A DNA stretch of 64,000 nucleotides from CAVUCH01 sp963739995 (GTDB lineage: Bacteria > Acidobacteriota > Vicinamibacteria > Vicinamibacterales > JAENWD01), in assembly GCA_963739995.1 (NCBI GenBank), contig CAVUCH010000006.1, forward strand, positions 9,306 through 73,305. The letters are read 5' to 3'. The notes under the pieces were generated by a model, which ran no database searches, had not been told where the DNA came from, and saw only the letters and a program-made list of their open reading frames with translations. This document shows, piece by piece, positions 36,236-44,410 of this stretch. How positions within the stretch are numbered: the first letter of the stretch is position 1; each line of letters opens with the position of its first letter. The translations under genes were made by a program, and so were the position numbers.

Positions 36236-37405
36236 GTGGCGGTTCCACTCGCCTACAACATCCGGAGCGCGATGCAGCGCTGGACGTCGTCGCTCGTGGC
36301 GATCGTCGGGATTGCGGGCACGGTCGCCGTGTTCATCGCGATGCTCGCGCTCGCGCGCGGGTTCAGGGCGACCCTCGTGTCGTCGGGGCTGCCGCAGAAC
36401 GCCATCGTGCAGCAGTCGGGCGCGGACTCGGAGATGACCAGCGTCATTGCCATCGACGCCCTGCGCGTGGTCGAGGACGCGCCCCAGGTGGCGCGGCGCG
36501 GGGCCGAGCCGCTCGTGAGCGCCGAAGTGGTGGTGATTGCCAACCTGCCGCTGCGCGAGGGCACCGGCGACGCGAACGTGCAGATGCGCGGCGTGTCGGA
36601 ACGGGTGCTCGCCGTGCGCGACAACGTGCGCCTCACGCAGGGCCGCTTCCTCCGGCCTGGCCTGTACGAGATCGTGGCCGGCACGAACGCCGCACGAACG
36701 TACGCGGGCCTCGATCTCGGGGGCTCGGTGCGCATCGGGGCGGGCACCTGGCGCGTCGTCGGTATCTTCGACGCGAACGGCAGCGCATTCGACTCAGAGG
36801 TTTGGGCCGATGCGACCGTGCTCAACGGCAGCTACCAGCGGCCTCCCGGCGTGTTTCAGTCGGTCACGACGCGGCTGCGATCCGCCGAGGAGTTTCCTGC
36901 GTTCAAGACGATGCTGGAACGCGATCCGCGCGCGCGCCTTCAGGCGGTGCGCGAGGCGGAGTACTACGAGGCGCAGTCGCGAACGGTCACGACGCTGATT
37001 ACGGTGCTTGGCGGCCTGGTGGCGATGGTGATGGGGCTGGGTGCGGTGCTGGGCGCGCTGAACACGATGTACTCGGCGGTTGCGGAGCGTTCGCGGGAGA
37101 TCGCGGTCCTGCGGGCGCTCGGGTTCGGCGGCGGCAGCGTGGTGCTGGCGTTCGTGGTGGAATCGATGTGGATCGCGCTGATCGGCGGCGTGCTCGGATG
37201 CCTGCTCGCCCTGCCGGTGAACGGGATCACGACCGGCACGATCAACTGGCAGACGTTCTCACACCTCGCGTTCGCATTCCGAATCACACCGGACCTGCTG
37301 GGGCTCGGTCTCGTCTTCGCGGTGCTGATGGGCCTCGTCGGCGGTGTACCGCCAGCGATCCGCGCCGCCCGCGCGAACGTCTCGCGCACGTTGCGATCCC
37401 TGTGA
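36236..37405 (+). CDS. FtsX/MacB-type ABC transporter permease
   Basis: Protein of 389 residues with the same layout: N-terminal helix, MacB-like periplasmic core, and three C-terminal helices around an RSREIAVLRALGFGG motif. GTG 36236 has GGAGG about seven bases upstream and follows the previous stop by one base. The pair would form a heterodimeric transporter or mechanotransmitter, but the required ATP-binding subunit must be encoded elsewhere. The next gene, efp, starts 36 bp later. Confidence 0.88.
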   Translation: MAVPLAYNIRSAMQRWTSSLVAIVGIAGTVAVFIAMLALARGFRATLVSSGLPQNAIVQQSGADSEMTSVIAIDALRVVEDAPQVARRGAEPLVSAEVVVIANLPLREGTGDANVQMRGVSERVLAVRDNVRLTQGRFLRPGLYEIVAGTNAARTYAGLDLGGSVRIGAGTWRVVGIFDANGSAFDSEVWADATVLNGSYQRPPGVFQSVTTRLRSAEEFPAFKTMLERDPRARLQAVREAEYYEAQSRTVTTLITVLGGLVAMVMGLGAVLGALNTMYSAVAERSREIAVLRALGFGGGSVVLAFVVESMWIALIGGVLGCLLALPVNGITTGTINWQTFSHLAFAFRITPDLLGLGLVFAVLMGLVGGVPPAIRAARANVSRTLRSL

Positions 37406-37441
37406 TGTCAGTACAGTTCATCCCCCGGACCCGAGGAGTGC

Positions 37442-38018
37442 ATGGCAGCTTTGATTGAAGCGATCGCGATCAAACGGAAGATGTTCTTCGAGTACCGAGG
37501 GGGCACCGTACCATTGCATCGACGTGGAGGTGTCCAAGCCGACCGCCCGCGGAGGCCAGACGCTCGTGCGCTTCAAGATGCGCAACCTGCTCACGCGGGC
37601 GGTGTTCGACAAGACCTTCAAAGCCGGCGAGAAGTTCACGGAACCCGACCTCGAGAAGGTGTCGGCGTCATACCAGTATGCCGGGAACGATGGCTACCAC
37701 TTCATGGATGACGAGACGTTCGACACCCTCACGCTGAGCGCCGAGATGCTGGGCGACGATCGCCTGCTGCTCGCCGACCACGTCGTCGTGCAGATCCAGA
37801 AGTACAACGGCGCGCCGATCGGCCTGGAATTTCCCCCCCACGTGGAGATGACCGTGGCGCGCACGGAGCCCGGCACGCGCGGCGACACGGCGAGCGGCAG
37901 CGTGACGAAGGCGGCGACGACCAACACGGGACTCGAGATCCGGGTCCCGCTGTTCATCAAAGAAGGGGAGCGGGTGAAGGTCCACACGGAGACGCACGAG
38001 TTTGCCGGCCGTGCCTGA
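37442..38018 (+). pseudogene. efp: elongation factor P, frameshifted near the N-terminus
   Basis: ATG 37442 has GAGGAG directly upstream and opens MAALIEAIAIKRKMFFEY. From there the frame must move by one base to continue as an EF-P with GAPYHCIDVEV, all three domains, and a normal end near HTETHEFAGRA. One surplus base, either C37496 after TAC or one G of the run 37499-37503, explains it. Domain I carries KPTARGGQ, closer to the EfpL/YeiP-type loop than to the KPGKG loop. EF-P relieves ribosome stalling at polyproline. If the sequence is right the protein is lost or needs recoding; a TTG at 37455 would give an abnormal N-terminus. Confidence 0.85.
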
Positions 38019-38027
38019 GGTGCGCAC

Positions 38028-38193
38028 CTAGTGTCCCGGCCGCGTGATTCGTGGCGTAACTCCCGGGCGGGGCATCCCGGCTGGCTGCGTTGCTCATCAC
38101 TCACTTATGCCCAATAAGCTCGTTCTTCGCGCCTTGCCATCCGGGCGCCGCGCTCCGGGATTTACGCCACGAATCACGCGGCCGGGACACTAG
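38028..38193. repeat. palindromic intergenic element, copy B
   Basis: A 39-bp arm (38028-38066, CTAGTGTCCCGGCCGCG...) is matched by 38155-38193 with a single mismatch. The core between the arms resembles copy A at 7801-7936. The right arm supplies the TAG stop codon of the leftward gene (38190-38192). It fills the gap between convergent genes. Possible hairpin terminator or non-autonomous mobile element. Confidence 0.88.
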
Positions 38194-39557
38194 ACGGTAA
38201 CTATCCCGAGGGGCGGACGCGCCTGCCAGGCGCCACGCGTGAAGTCGGGGCAGTCAACAGGCTGGCCGCGGCCGGCGATGGACTTTTCCGTCAGCTCCGA
38301 AACCGAACTCCACGCGGCGCCGTCGTAGACGTCCATGTCGGTTGGCGTTCCCGCCTGCAGGCACTGCACCAGCCGGAAATCCTCGATGTAGTCCATGCCG
38401 CCGTGCCCGGCCCCCTTCGATCGCTCCTCGAGGGCCCGCCAGATCGGGTGCTCGTACTGCCCGGCGTACTTCTGCAGGGTGTCCCACTCGTCGTGCGGGC
38501 TCGTGCCCTCGATGTAGACACGCGCGGGGGTGGGGTACTTCTCGACCACGCCCCGTGTGCCCTGCAGCAGCCCGCGCCGGCTGTACGGTCGCGGCGTGTT
38601 GGTGTCGTGGGTGAGGAGGATCGTCTCACCCCGCGCCGTGCGGATGAACGTGTTGACGACATCGCCGAGTGCGTACTCCTGGCGCGCCTCCGGGCTGTCG
38701 GCGCCGTAGGTCTTCGCCGCCCACAGGTTGAGACCGCGCGACTTCGTGCTGACCGACTGGAGGGATTCGAGCCGGTTGCCCCGGTTCACGTCCAGCCACT
38801 GGCACACCGGCCCGAGGCCGTGCGTAGGGTACAGATCGCCGTTCCGCCGAACGGAGTGCGCCAGCCGCCAGCGGCCCTCGTAGTATGTACGGCTCAGCTT
38901 GTGCTCACGAAGATCGTGCAGGTACCCGCACTCCGCGTGCAGCAGCTCCCCGAACACGCCCTGCCGCACCATGTTGAGGATAATCATCTCCTCGCGGTCG
39001 TAACAGCAGTTCTCCATCATCACGCAGTGGCGGCGCGTCGCCTCGGAGGTGTCCACCAGCTGCCAGCACTCGGCGATCGTCGGCGCCATCGGCACTTCAG
39101 TGGCCGCATGCTTTCCCTTGCGCATCGCCTCCACGCACATCGGTGCGTGCAGTTCCCACGGCGTGACGATGAACACGAGGTCGAGATCGCTGTCGCACAG
39201 CCGCTTCCAGTCCTCCGGCCCGCCCGTGTAGACCGCCGGGGCCGGCGCGCCCGCCTTCGCGCAGGCCGCGAGTCCCCGTTCCACCTTCGCGGGCACCAGG
39301 TCGCAGAGCGCGCGCACCTCCGCGCCGGGCACCTTGAGGAAGTTGGACAGGTGCGACGAGCCCTGGTGGCCGAGTCCAATGATTCCGAGCCGCACGCGGT
39401 CGATCGGCGGTGCCGCGAGGGGCGTCGGCCCTGCGGCCGGCTGTGCGGCTGGCGACTGCCAGGCGTCGGCCCCCCCGGCACCGCCCGCGACTGCCGCGCC
39501 GAGGCCTGCTCCGATGGTCGTTTTCAGGAAGTGACGACGGTCGGTCGTGTCGGACAT
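38190..39557 (-). CDS. Gfo/Idh/MocA-family enzyme, GH109-like, Tat-exported
   Basis: Protein of 455 residues. A twin-arginine signal (DRRHFLKTTIG) opens it, then the NAD-binding fold (LGIIGLGHQGS near residue 56) and the Gfo/Idh C-terminal domain. The ENCCYDREE segment and C-terminal DMDVYDGAAWSS are characteristic of GH109, which uses NAD+ for alpha-N-acetylgalactosaminidase chemistry. ATG 39557 has AGGAGAG upstream. Export of a folded, NAD-bound enzyme fits the Tat signal. The stop codon lies in palindromic element B. Confidence 0.88.
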   Translation of the reverse strand: MSDTTDRRHFLKTTIGAGLGAAVAGGAGGADAWQSPAAQPAAGPTPLAAPPIDRVRLGIIGLGHQGSSHLSNFLKVPGAEVRALCDLVPAKVERGLAACAKAGAPAPAVYTGGPEDWKRLCDSDLDLVFIVTPWELHAPMCVEAMRKGKHAATEVPMAPTIAECWQLVDTSEATRRHCVMMENCCYDREEMIILNMVRQGVFGELLHAECGYLHDLREHKLSRTYYEGRWRLAHSVRRNGDLYPTHGLGPVCQWLDVNRGNRLESLQSVSTKSRGLNLWAAKTYGADSPEARQEYALGDVVNTFIRTARGETILLTHDTNTPRPYSRRGLLQGTRGVVEKYPTPARVYIEGTSPHDEWDTLQKYAGQYEHPIWRALEERSKGAGHGGMDYIEDFRLVQCLQAGTPTDMDVYDGAAWSSVSELTEKSIAGRGQPVDCPDFTRGAWQARPPLGIVTV

Positions 39558-39609
39558 AACTGCTCTCCTGGATGCCCCGCAGGGCACGATGCGGATTGGG
39601 TGCACCTGA

Positions 39610-40753
39610 TCATCGCTCCGGCGCCCCCTCCGTTGCCAGCTTCACCGTGCGCCCGGTCTCGGCCGACTCGCGCGCCGCGGCGAGTATCTCCGTGACGATC
39701 AGGTTGTTCTCCAGCGACGAGCGGCCGGCAATCTTCACGCGTCCACGCACGACGGCAATCAGATAGGAGACCGCGTCGCCCTCGTCCACCGGGAGCGCCG
39801 CCGGCGTACGGCTTTCCTCCTTTTTTCCAGGAAGCCGCACGCGCACACCGTCCGGTCCGGTGCTGATGGCGTACGCGCGCTCGGCGTACACCTCGAAGTC
39901 CTTCCGGCTGAATGGCCAGTTCCACGACGCCTGGATGATCCCCTGTGCGCCGGCGTACTCCACGAGAATCGTCGCCTCATCGTCGACATGCGGATACACG
40001 GCCGGCTTGAACTGGTGGCGCATGGCGGTGACCGCGCGTGGCCGCTCGTTGTCCATCAGCCACGTCATGAGGTTCGCGCCGTAGCAGCCGAAATCGAAGA
40101 GTGCCCCGCCGCCGTTCTTCACCGGGTCGGTCAGCCAGGCCAGGAACTCTGGTTCTACGCCGATCTCCTTCGGCCCCTCGTGACCGTCCATGGCGACCAT
40201 CTTCCTGATGGACCCGCCCGCGCGTTCCGTCTTGATGATCTGCGCCGCTGCGACCAGGCCCGGGTACCACGTGGTCTCGTAGTTGACGATGACGGGAACG
40301 TTCCCGCTGCGGGCCGCCCGGCGGATCCGCTCGCCATCGGCCACGCTCACGGCCAGCGGCTTCTCCATCATCACGGCGACGTGGCGGCGTGCCGCGGCCT
40401 CGACGACCTGCGGGTGGTCGACCGTGCTGGTGAACGCGGCCACGGCATCGGGCCGGGTGCGGTCGAGCATCTCCCCGACATCGGCGAAGCCGGCGGAGGC
40501 GGGCAGCGAGGTACTGCTCGAGCGCCGCAGCACGGAGGGCCGTGTCGGGCTCGGCAATGCCGACGAGCTCCACGTCGCTGCGGCCGTTCAGGCCGCGCAG
40601 AAAGCCGCGCACGTGTCCGTGCACCAGCCCGGCGATGACCAGCCGCACGCGGCCTCCAGGGCCGATCTGTGCGGCACCGTCGGCACGCGCAGTAAACGCT
40701 GCGGCGCACGCCGCGGCGGCACAGAACAGGACGAGTCGAGTGCGTACACGCAC
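39610..40753 (-). pseudogene. exported Gfo/Idh/MocA oxidoreductase, frameshifted
   Basis: GTG 40753 with GGAGG nine bases upstream starts a Sec signal peptide, then the dinucleotide-binding strand (VRLVIAGLVHGHVRGF) and ELVGIAEPDTAL. The frame must shift by one base at 40510, just after a TAC codon, to continue as SLPASAGFADVGEML and the normal fold through MMEKPLAV to the end at 39610. Both halves align as one protein of ~380 residues. It probably forms an operon with the GH109-like gene 52 bp downstream. Confidence 0.82.
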
Positions 40754-40818
40754 GATGAGCGCCTCCACATCGGACCGGCGCGCCCTGCTCGCGGGGCGTG
40801 CGCTGGAGTGTAGCAGCG

Positions 40819-40824
40819 TATAAT
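40819..40824 (+). promoter_or_regulatory. -10 element of the radical SAM gene
   Basis: Perfect TATAAT about 40 bp upstream of the ATG at 40866, between divergent genes. No good -35 at 17 bp. Confidence 0.4.
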
Positions 40825-40865
40825 CCCGCGTCCAGCGTTTTACCCATGCAGCGCTGAGCTGAGCC

Positions 40866-42423
40866 ATGAAGATCCTCCTGCTCTCGATGCCCGATTCCTT
40901 CGAGCACACGCCGGCGCTCACGATGCGCTTCCCGAACGGCGCGCTGGCATCGCTGGCCGGCAACGTCGATTCGCATCACACCGTATCGATCGCGGACCTG
41001 ATCCTGGCGCAGCGGACCGTTCGCGAGACGGTCACCCGCTTCGTCACGGCGATGCAGCCGGATGTGGTCGGCCTGTCGGTCATGACGTTCCAGCGCAAGA
41101 CCGCGCGCAAGGTGATCGCCCTCGTAAAGGCGCTGCTGCCGTCCGCAACAGTGGTGGTGGGCGGCTACGATCCGAGCCTCGCGCCGGAGGCCTACACCGA
41201 CACTGGATTGGGCGTGGACGTCATCGTGCACGGCGAGGGCGACATCACGTTCAGAGAACTGGTGCGCGTCATGGAGGCGGGCCGCTCGCCCGCGGGGGTC
41301 GAGGGCCTGTCATACCGGGAAGGCGGCCGGTTCGTACGCAACCCTCGTCGGGCCGTGACCCGCCTCGAGTCCGGAGACGTGCGGTTGCCCAATCGGGCCG
41401 CACGCGTGCTCCAGGGCTACACCATGATGGGCAGGTCCGTCGACGTCGTCGAGACCTCTCGGGGCTGCACGTACGATTGCAGCTTCTGTTCGATCATCGA
41501 GATGCGCGGGCGGAACTTCCACACATGGGGACTCGATCGCGTGATCGCCGACATCGCCGACGCACGGGCCCGCGGTGCCGGCGTCATCTTCCTGGTGGAC
41601 GACAACATCACGCTGAACGTCCCGCGCTTTCGCGCCCTGTGCCGGGGGATCACGGACGCCGGGCTGAACGACCTCGACTTCATCGTTCAGGGCATGACGT
41701 CGGCGATGCTCGCCGGAGGCGACGATCTCGCGCGCGAGATGCGGGCGGCCGGGTTCCGGTATGTCTTCCTGGGCATCGAGAACGTGCTCGATGCCGACCT
41801 GCGCTTCCTTCGTGCCGGCGCGAAGAACGCGCAGCGACAGGGCGGCAGGACCGTGGGCAGCGCGAGCACCCAGGCGATCGAGCTGCTGCACCGGCACGGC
41901 ATGTTCGTGGTGGGAGGCCTCATCGTCGGCAACCCCGGCGATACGCAGCAGTCGGTGGAGGCGAACCTGGCGTTTGCGCGCACCTACGTGGACTGGCCGT
42001 ACATCCAGCACCCGACTCCATACCCTGGAACCCCGATGACGCGCGATTTCAGAGACGGAGGGTTGATCGTCAACGAGGATGAACAGCAGTACCGACGGTA
42101 CGACGGCGGTCGTCCGCACCGAGCACCTGGAGGCCGAGGAGATCGAGTTTCTCCGGTGGCGCGCCGAGCGGTGGATGAAGTGCCGGCACCTGCCCGCGGC
42201 CTTCGCGCACGATCCGCTGTTCGTGCTGCGGCACGGCGTGCAGATGTGCCGTCACACGTTTCGCGGGTCCACATGGAGGACGTGGCTGGGCCTCGAGCCC
42301 GAGCGCGAGGCCTTCCGGCGCTACCGCGCGATCCGGCACCGTGAGCGCGAGTACCTGGCCGGACCGTCTGGTCCCCTGGCGTCCACGGGGGAGCACGCGC
42401 CCTGCGTGGAGGTGCCGGCGTGA
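40866..42423 (+). pseudogene. B12-binding-domain radical SAM enzyme, frameshifted near C-terminus
   Basis: An N-terminal cobalamin-binding fold (KILLLSMPD start, GYDPSLAPEAY near 105) precedes a radical SAM domain with cluster motif C-x3-C-x2-C (CTYDCSFC, residues ~203-210). Up to NEDEQQY (base ~42092) the protein is intact. Then one surplus C (42093) after TAC throws it out of frame. The next frame continues at once with DGTTAVVRTEHL and a C-terminal domain that fits this family, ending at 42423. Without correction the last ~110 residues are replaced by an arginine- and proline-rich tail. Substrate unknown. Confidence 0.85.
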
Positions 42424-42544
42424 AGCGCGGGTCCGGATCGTGATCAGTGGCCGACGCCCGGCCGTAATCGCCTCAAAAGGCGTAGCTCAGCTGAAGGATC
42501 GACGCCGCCGCACACACACGCCCGTCCGACGAATGCGGACACGG

Positions 42545-42550
42545 TATACT
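42545..42550 (+). promoter_or_regulatory. -10 element next to the Crp/Fnr start codon
   Basis: TATACT ends seven bases before GTG 42557, so the transcript would begin at the start codon (leaderless). No -35 is evident at 17 bp. Confidence 0.45.
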
Positions 42551-42556
42551 GCGCGC

Positions 42557-43210
42557 GTGGCGCCGGGAAGGAAACGGTCTTTCGACGCTCCGGCCTTTCT
42601 CGAGTCCGTCGGGCTCGGCAGACGTGTCCTCACCTACGCGCCCAGGGATGTGATCTTTTCGCAAGGTGACCCCTGCGACTGCGTCATGTACTTGCGCACG
42701 GGTGGTGTGCGGGTATCCGTGCTGTCACAGGCCGGCAAGGAAGCCATCGTGGCCACGCTTGGCGCAGGTGATTTCCTGGGCGAAGGGGCGCTGGCCGGTG
42801 ATCCCGTCCGGCTGGAAACCGCGACAGCCACGACCGCGACGGCCGTAAACGTCGTGCCGAGCCGGCAGATGCGTGCATTGCTGCATGCGCACCAAGCGTT
42901 CTCGGATCGCTTCATCACACACGTGCTGGCCCGGAACGCCCGTCTCGAAGCGGACCTGATCGATCAGCTGTTCAACTCGAGCGAGAAACGCCTGGCCCGC
43001 ACACTGCTCCTGCTGGCGCGCTACGGCGAGGGGGACCAGCAGCGCGTGGTGCCGGCCCTCTCGCAGGAGGCCCTCGCAGAGATGATCGGCACGACGCGGT
43101 CTCGCGTGAACTTTTTCCTGAACAAGTTCCGGAAGCTCGGGTACATCGCGTATGACGCCGACGGCCTGACGATCAATCCGTCGTTGCTCACCGTCGTCGT
43201 GACCGGGTGA
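42557..43210 (+). CDS. Crp/Fnr-family transcription regulator
   Basis: About 217 residues: a cyclic-nucleotide-binding-type beta roll (residues ~20-125, with a GDFLGEGALAG segment), a dimer helix, and a Crp helix-turn-helix near 170-195 containing LSQEALAEMIGTTRSRVNFFLNKF. The R-x-x-x-N-x-x-L-x-x-F recognition helix is typical of Crp/Fnr. The cluster-binding cysteines of Fnr are absent, so oxygen sensing by an Fe-S cluster is unlikely. GTG 42557 follows a -10-like TATACT; ATG 42533 is an alternative. Confidence 0.85.
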   Translation: MAPGRKRSFDAPAFLESVGLGRRVLTYAPRDVIFSQGDPCDCVMYLRTGGVRVSVLSQAGKEAIVATLGAGDFLGEGALAGDPVRLETATATTATAVNVVPSRQMRALLHAHQAFSDRFITHVLARNARLEADLIDQLFNSSEKRLARTLLLLARYGEGDQQRVVPALSQEALAEMIGTTRSRVNFFLNKFRKLGYIAYDADGLTINPSLLTVVVTG

Positions 43211-43272
43211 GCCGTGAGGCTCCCGCGCAACCTGGCCGTGCGATGCGCTCGTGGCCTGAAGGGCGTTCCGTA

Positions 43273-44128
43273 CTATCGGCTGACATTCGCCTCGCGATCC
43301 GCGAGAAAGGCGGCGACCTCACGATTCTCAGGGAAGTTGGCGGCGAGGCGTCTGGCCACATCTGTCGCTCGCACGAGGTCGCGCTCGCGTACCTGCATAT
43401 CCCACAGGGCAAACTCCGCTTCGGCGTGAGTGAAGAACTCCGCTTCGATTGACACGGCATTGCGCACGGCCGAAAGCGCCCGCTTCCTGCTGCCCCCGCC
43501 CAGTACCCAGCGCGTGCCCCAGGGCATCTTCGTATCGACGATGTAGTCGATCCAGGCGCGCGCAACGAGCGCCCGGACGTGCAATGGATGCTCCTTGAGC
43601 ACTGCATCGAGCGAGCGCCGTGCCTCCCAGTACTCGTCCCACCCGGTCTTGCGGCCAAGCGGACCGAGCTGCAGCCAGACGTAATTCAGGTTCAGCTTGC
43701 CGAGATGGAACAGGGCCACTTGGTCGCGCGGATTCACGCGAAGCATGTCGCGCGCCGCCGTCTGTCCCTGCGCGACGTCCCTGAAGAACTCGGCCATGAG
43801 CTGCGGGCACCCCGTGCAGGTCTTCAGCGCACGTTCCTTATCGCGCTTCTCGGATGTCGCGTGTTTCTCGCCGGCGGGGCTCGAGCAGCCGCTTGAGCTG
43901 AAAGAGCAGCGCGGATGACCGCAGCTCGTGATTGGCGAGATCCGCGGTTTCCGGAGACCGGAGCGCGAGCGCTACGTCGGCAGCCGCCGCATACCGCGCA
44001 TTGTAGAAATGGTCCTGTGCCTCAGCGAGCGTCGGCGCCGCCGGGGCAACAAGCGCGGGTTCCAGCTGCACCGGGTCCTGGCCCGCCTGCACGGATGCAG
44101 GTGCGACTGCGCACAGCGTCAACACCAC
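43273..44128 (-). pseudogene. exported TPR-like protein, frameshifted
   Basis: The first frame gives a signal-like stretch, then LAEAQDHFYNARYAAAADVAL and LLFQLKRLLEP. At 43876-43879 (CCCC on the coding strand) one extra C breaks it. The other frame continues with A-G-E-K and KTCTGCPQLMAEFF, then LNYVWLQLGPLGRKTGWDEY and the rest, ending at 43273. Both frames join as one TPR-like protein of ~285 residues. The start is unclear: GTG 44128 lacks a basic n-region, while in-frame codons upstream give a better signal peptide but no start codon. Confidence 0.75.
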
Positions 44129-44410
44129 CGCCCATCCAATGCGGCGGGGGCAGACGGCTGCCGCAGCCTCCGCATGATTCAGGATGTCTGTTCGCGCCTC
44201 TTCGGTCGCGTACAGCTCGAAGTGAGGATTCAGCAGGACGAGCCTCCCGGCACTCCGATCGTTTCAGCACCATGGCCGGCCCGGCCGGCACAACCATCTG
44301 GAGATTATCTGCACAGGAGACCAGCGGTTGGCGCGAACGCCGACGGGCGCGTCCCCCGTCGTTACTACACGGTCGTCATCCCCTCGTTGTGGCTCCCGCC
44401 GTCGCGGCGC

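Noticed and set aside
38764..38777. T-loop-like GATTCGAGCC as a tRNA
   Set aside because: Lies inside the conserved coding sequence of the GH109-like enzyme with no acceptor stem.
42079..42423. Separate 114-residue gene
   Set aside because: Its sequence is the natural C-terminal domain of the radical SAM enzyme, displaced by one base.
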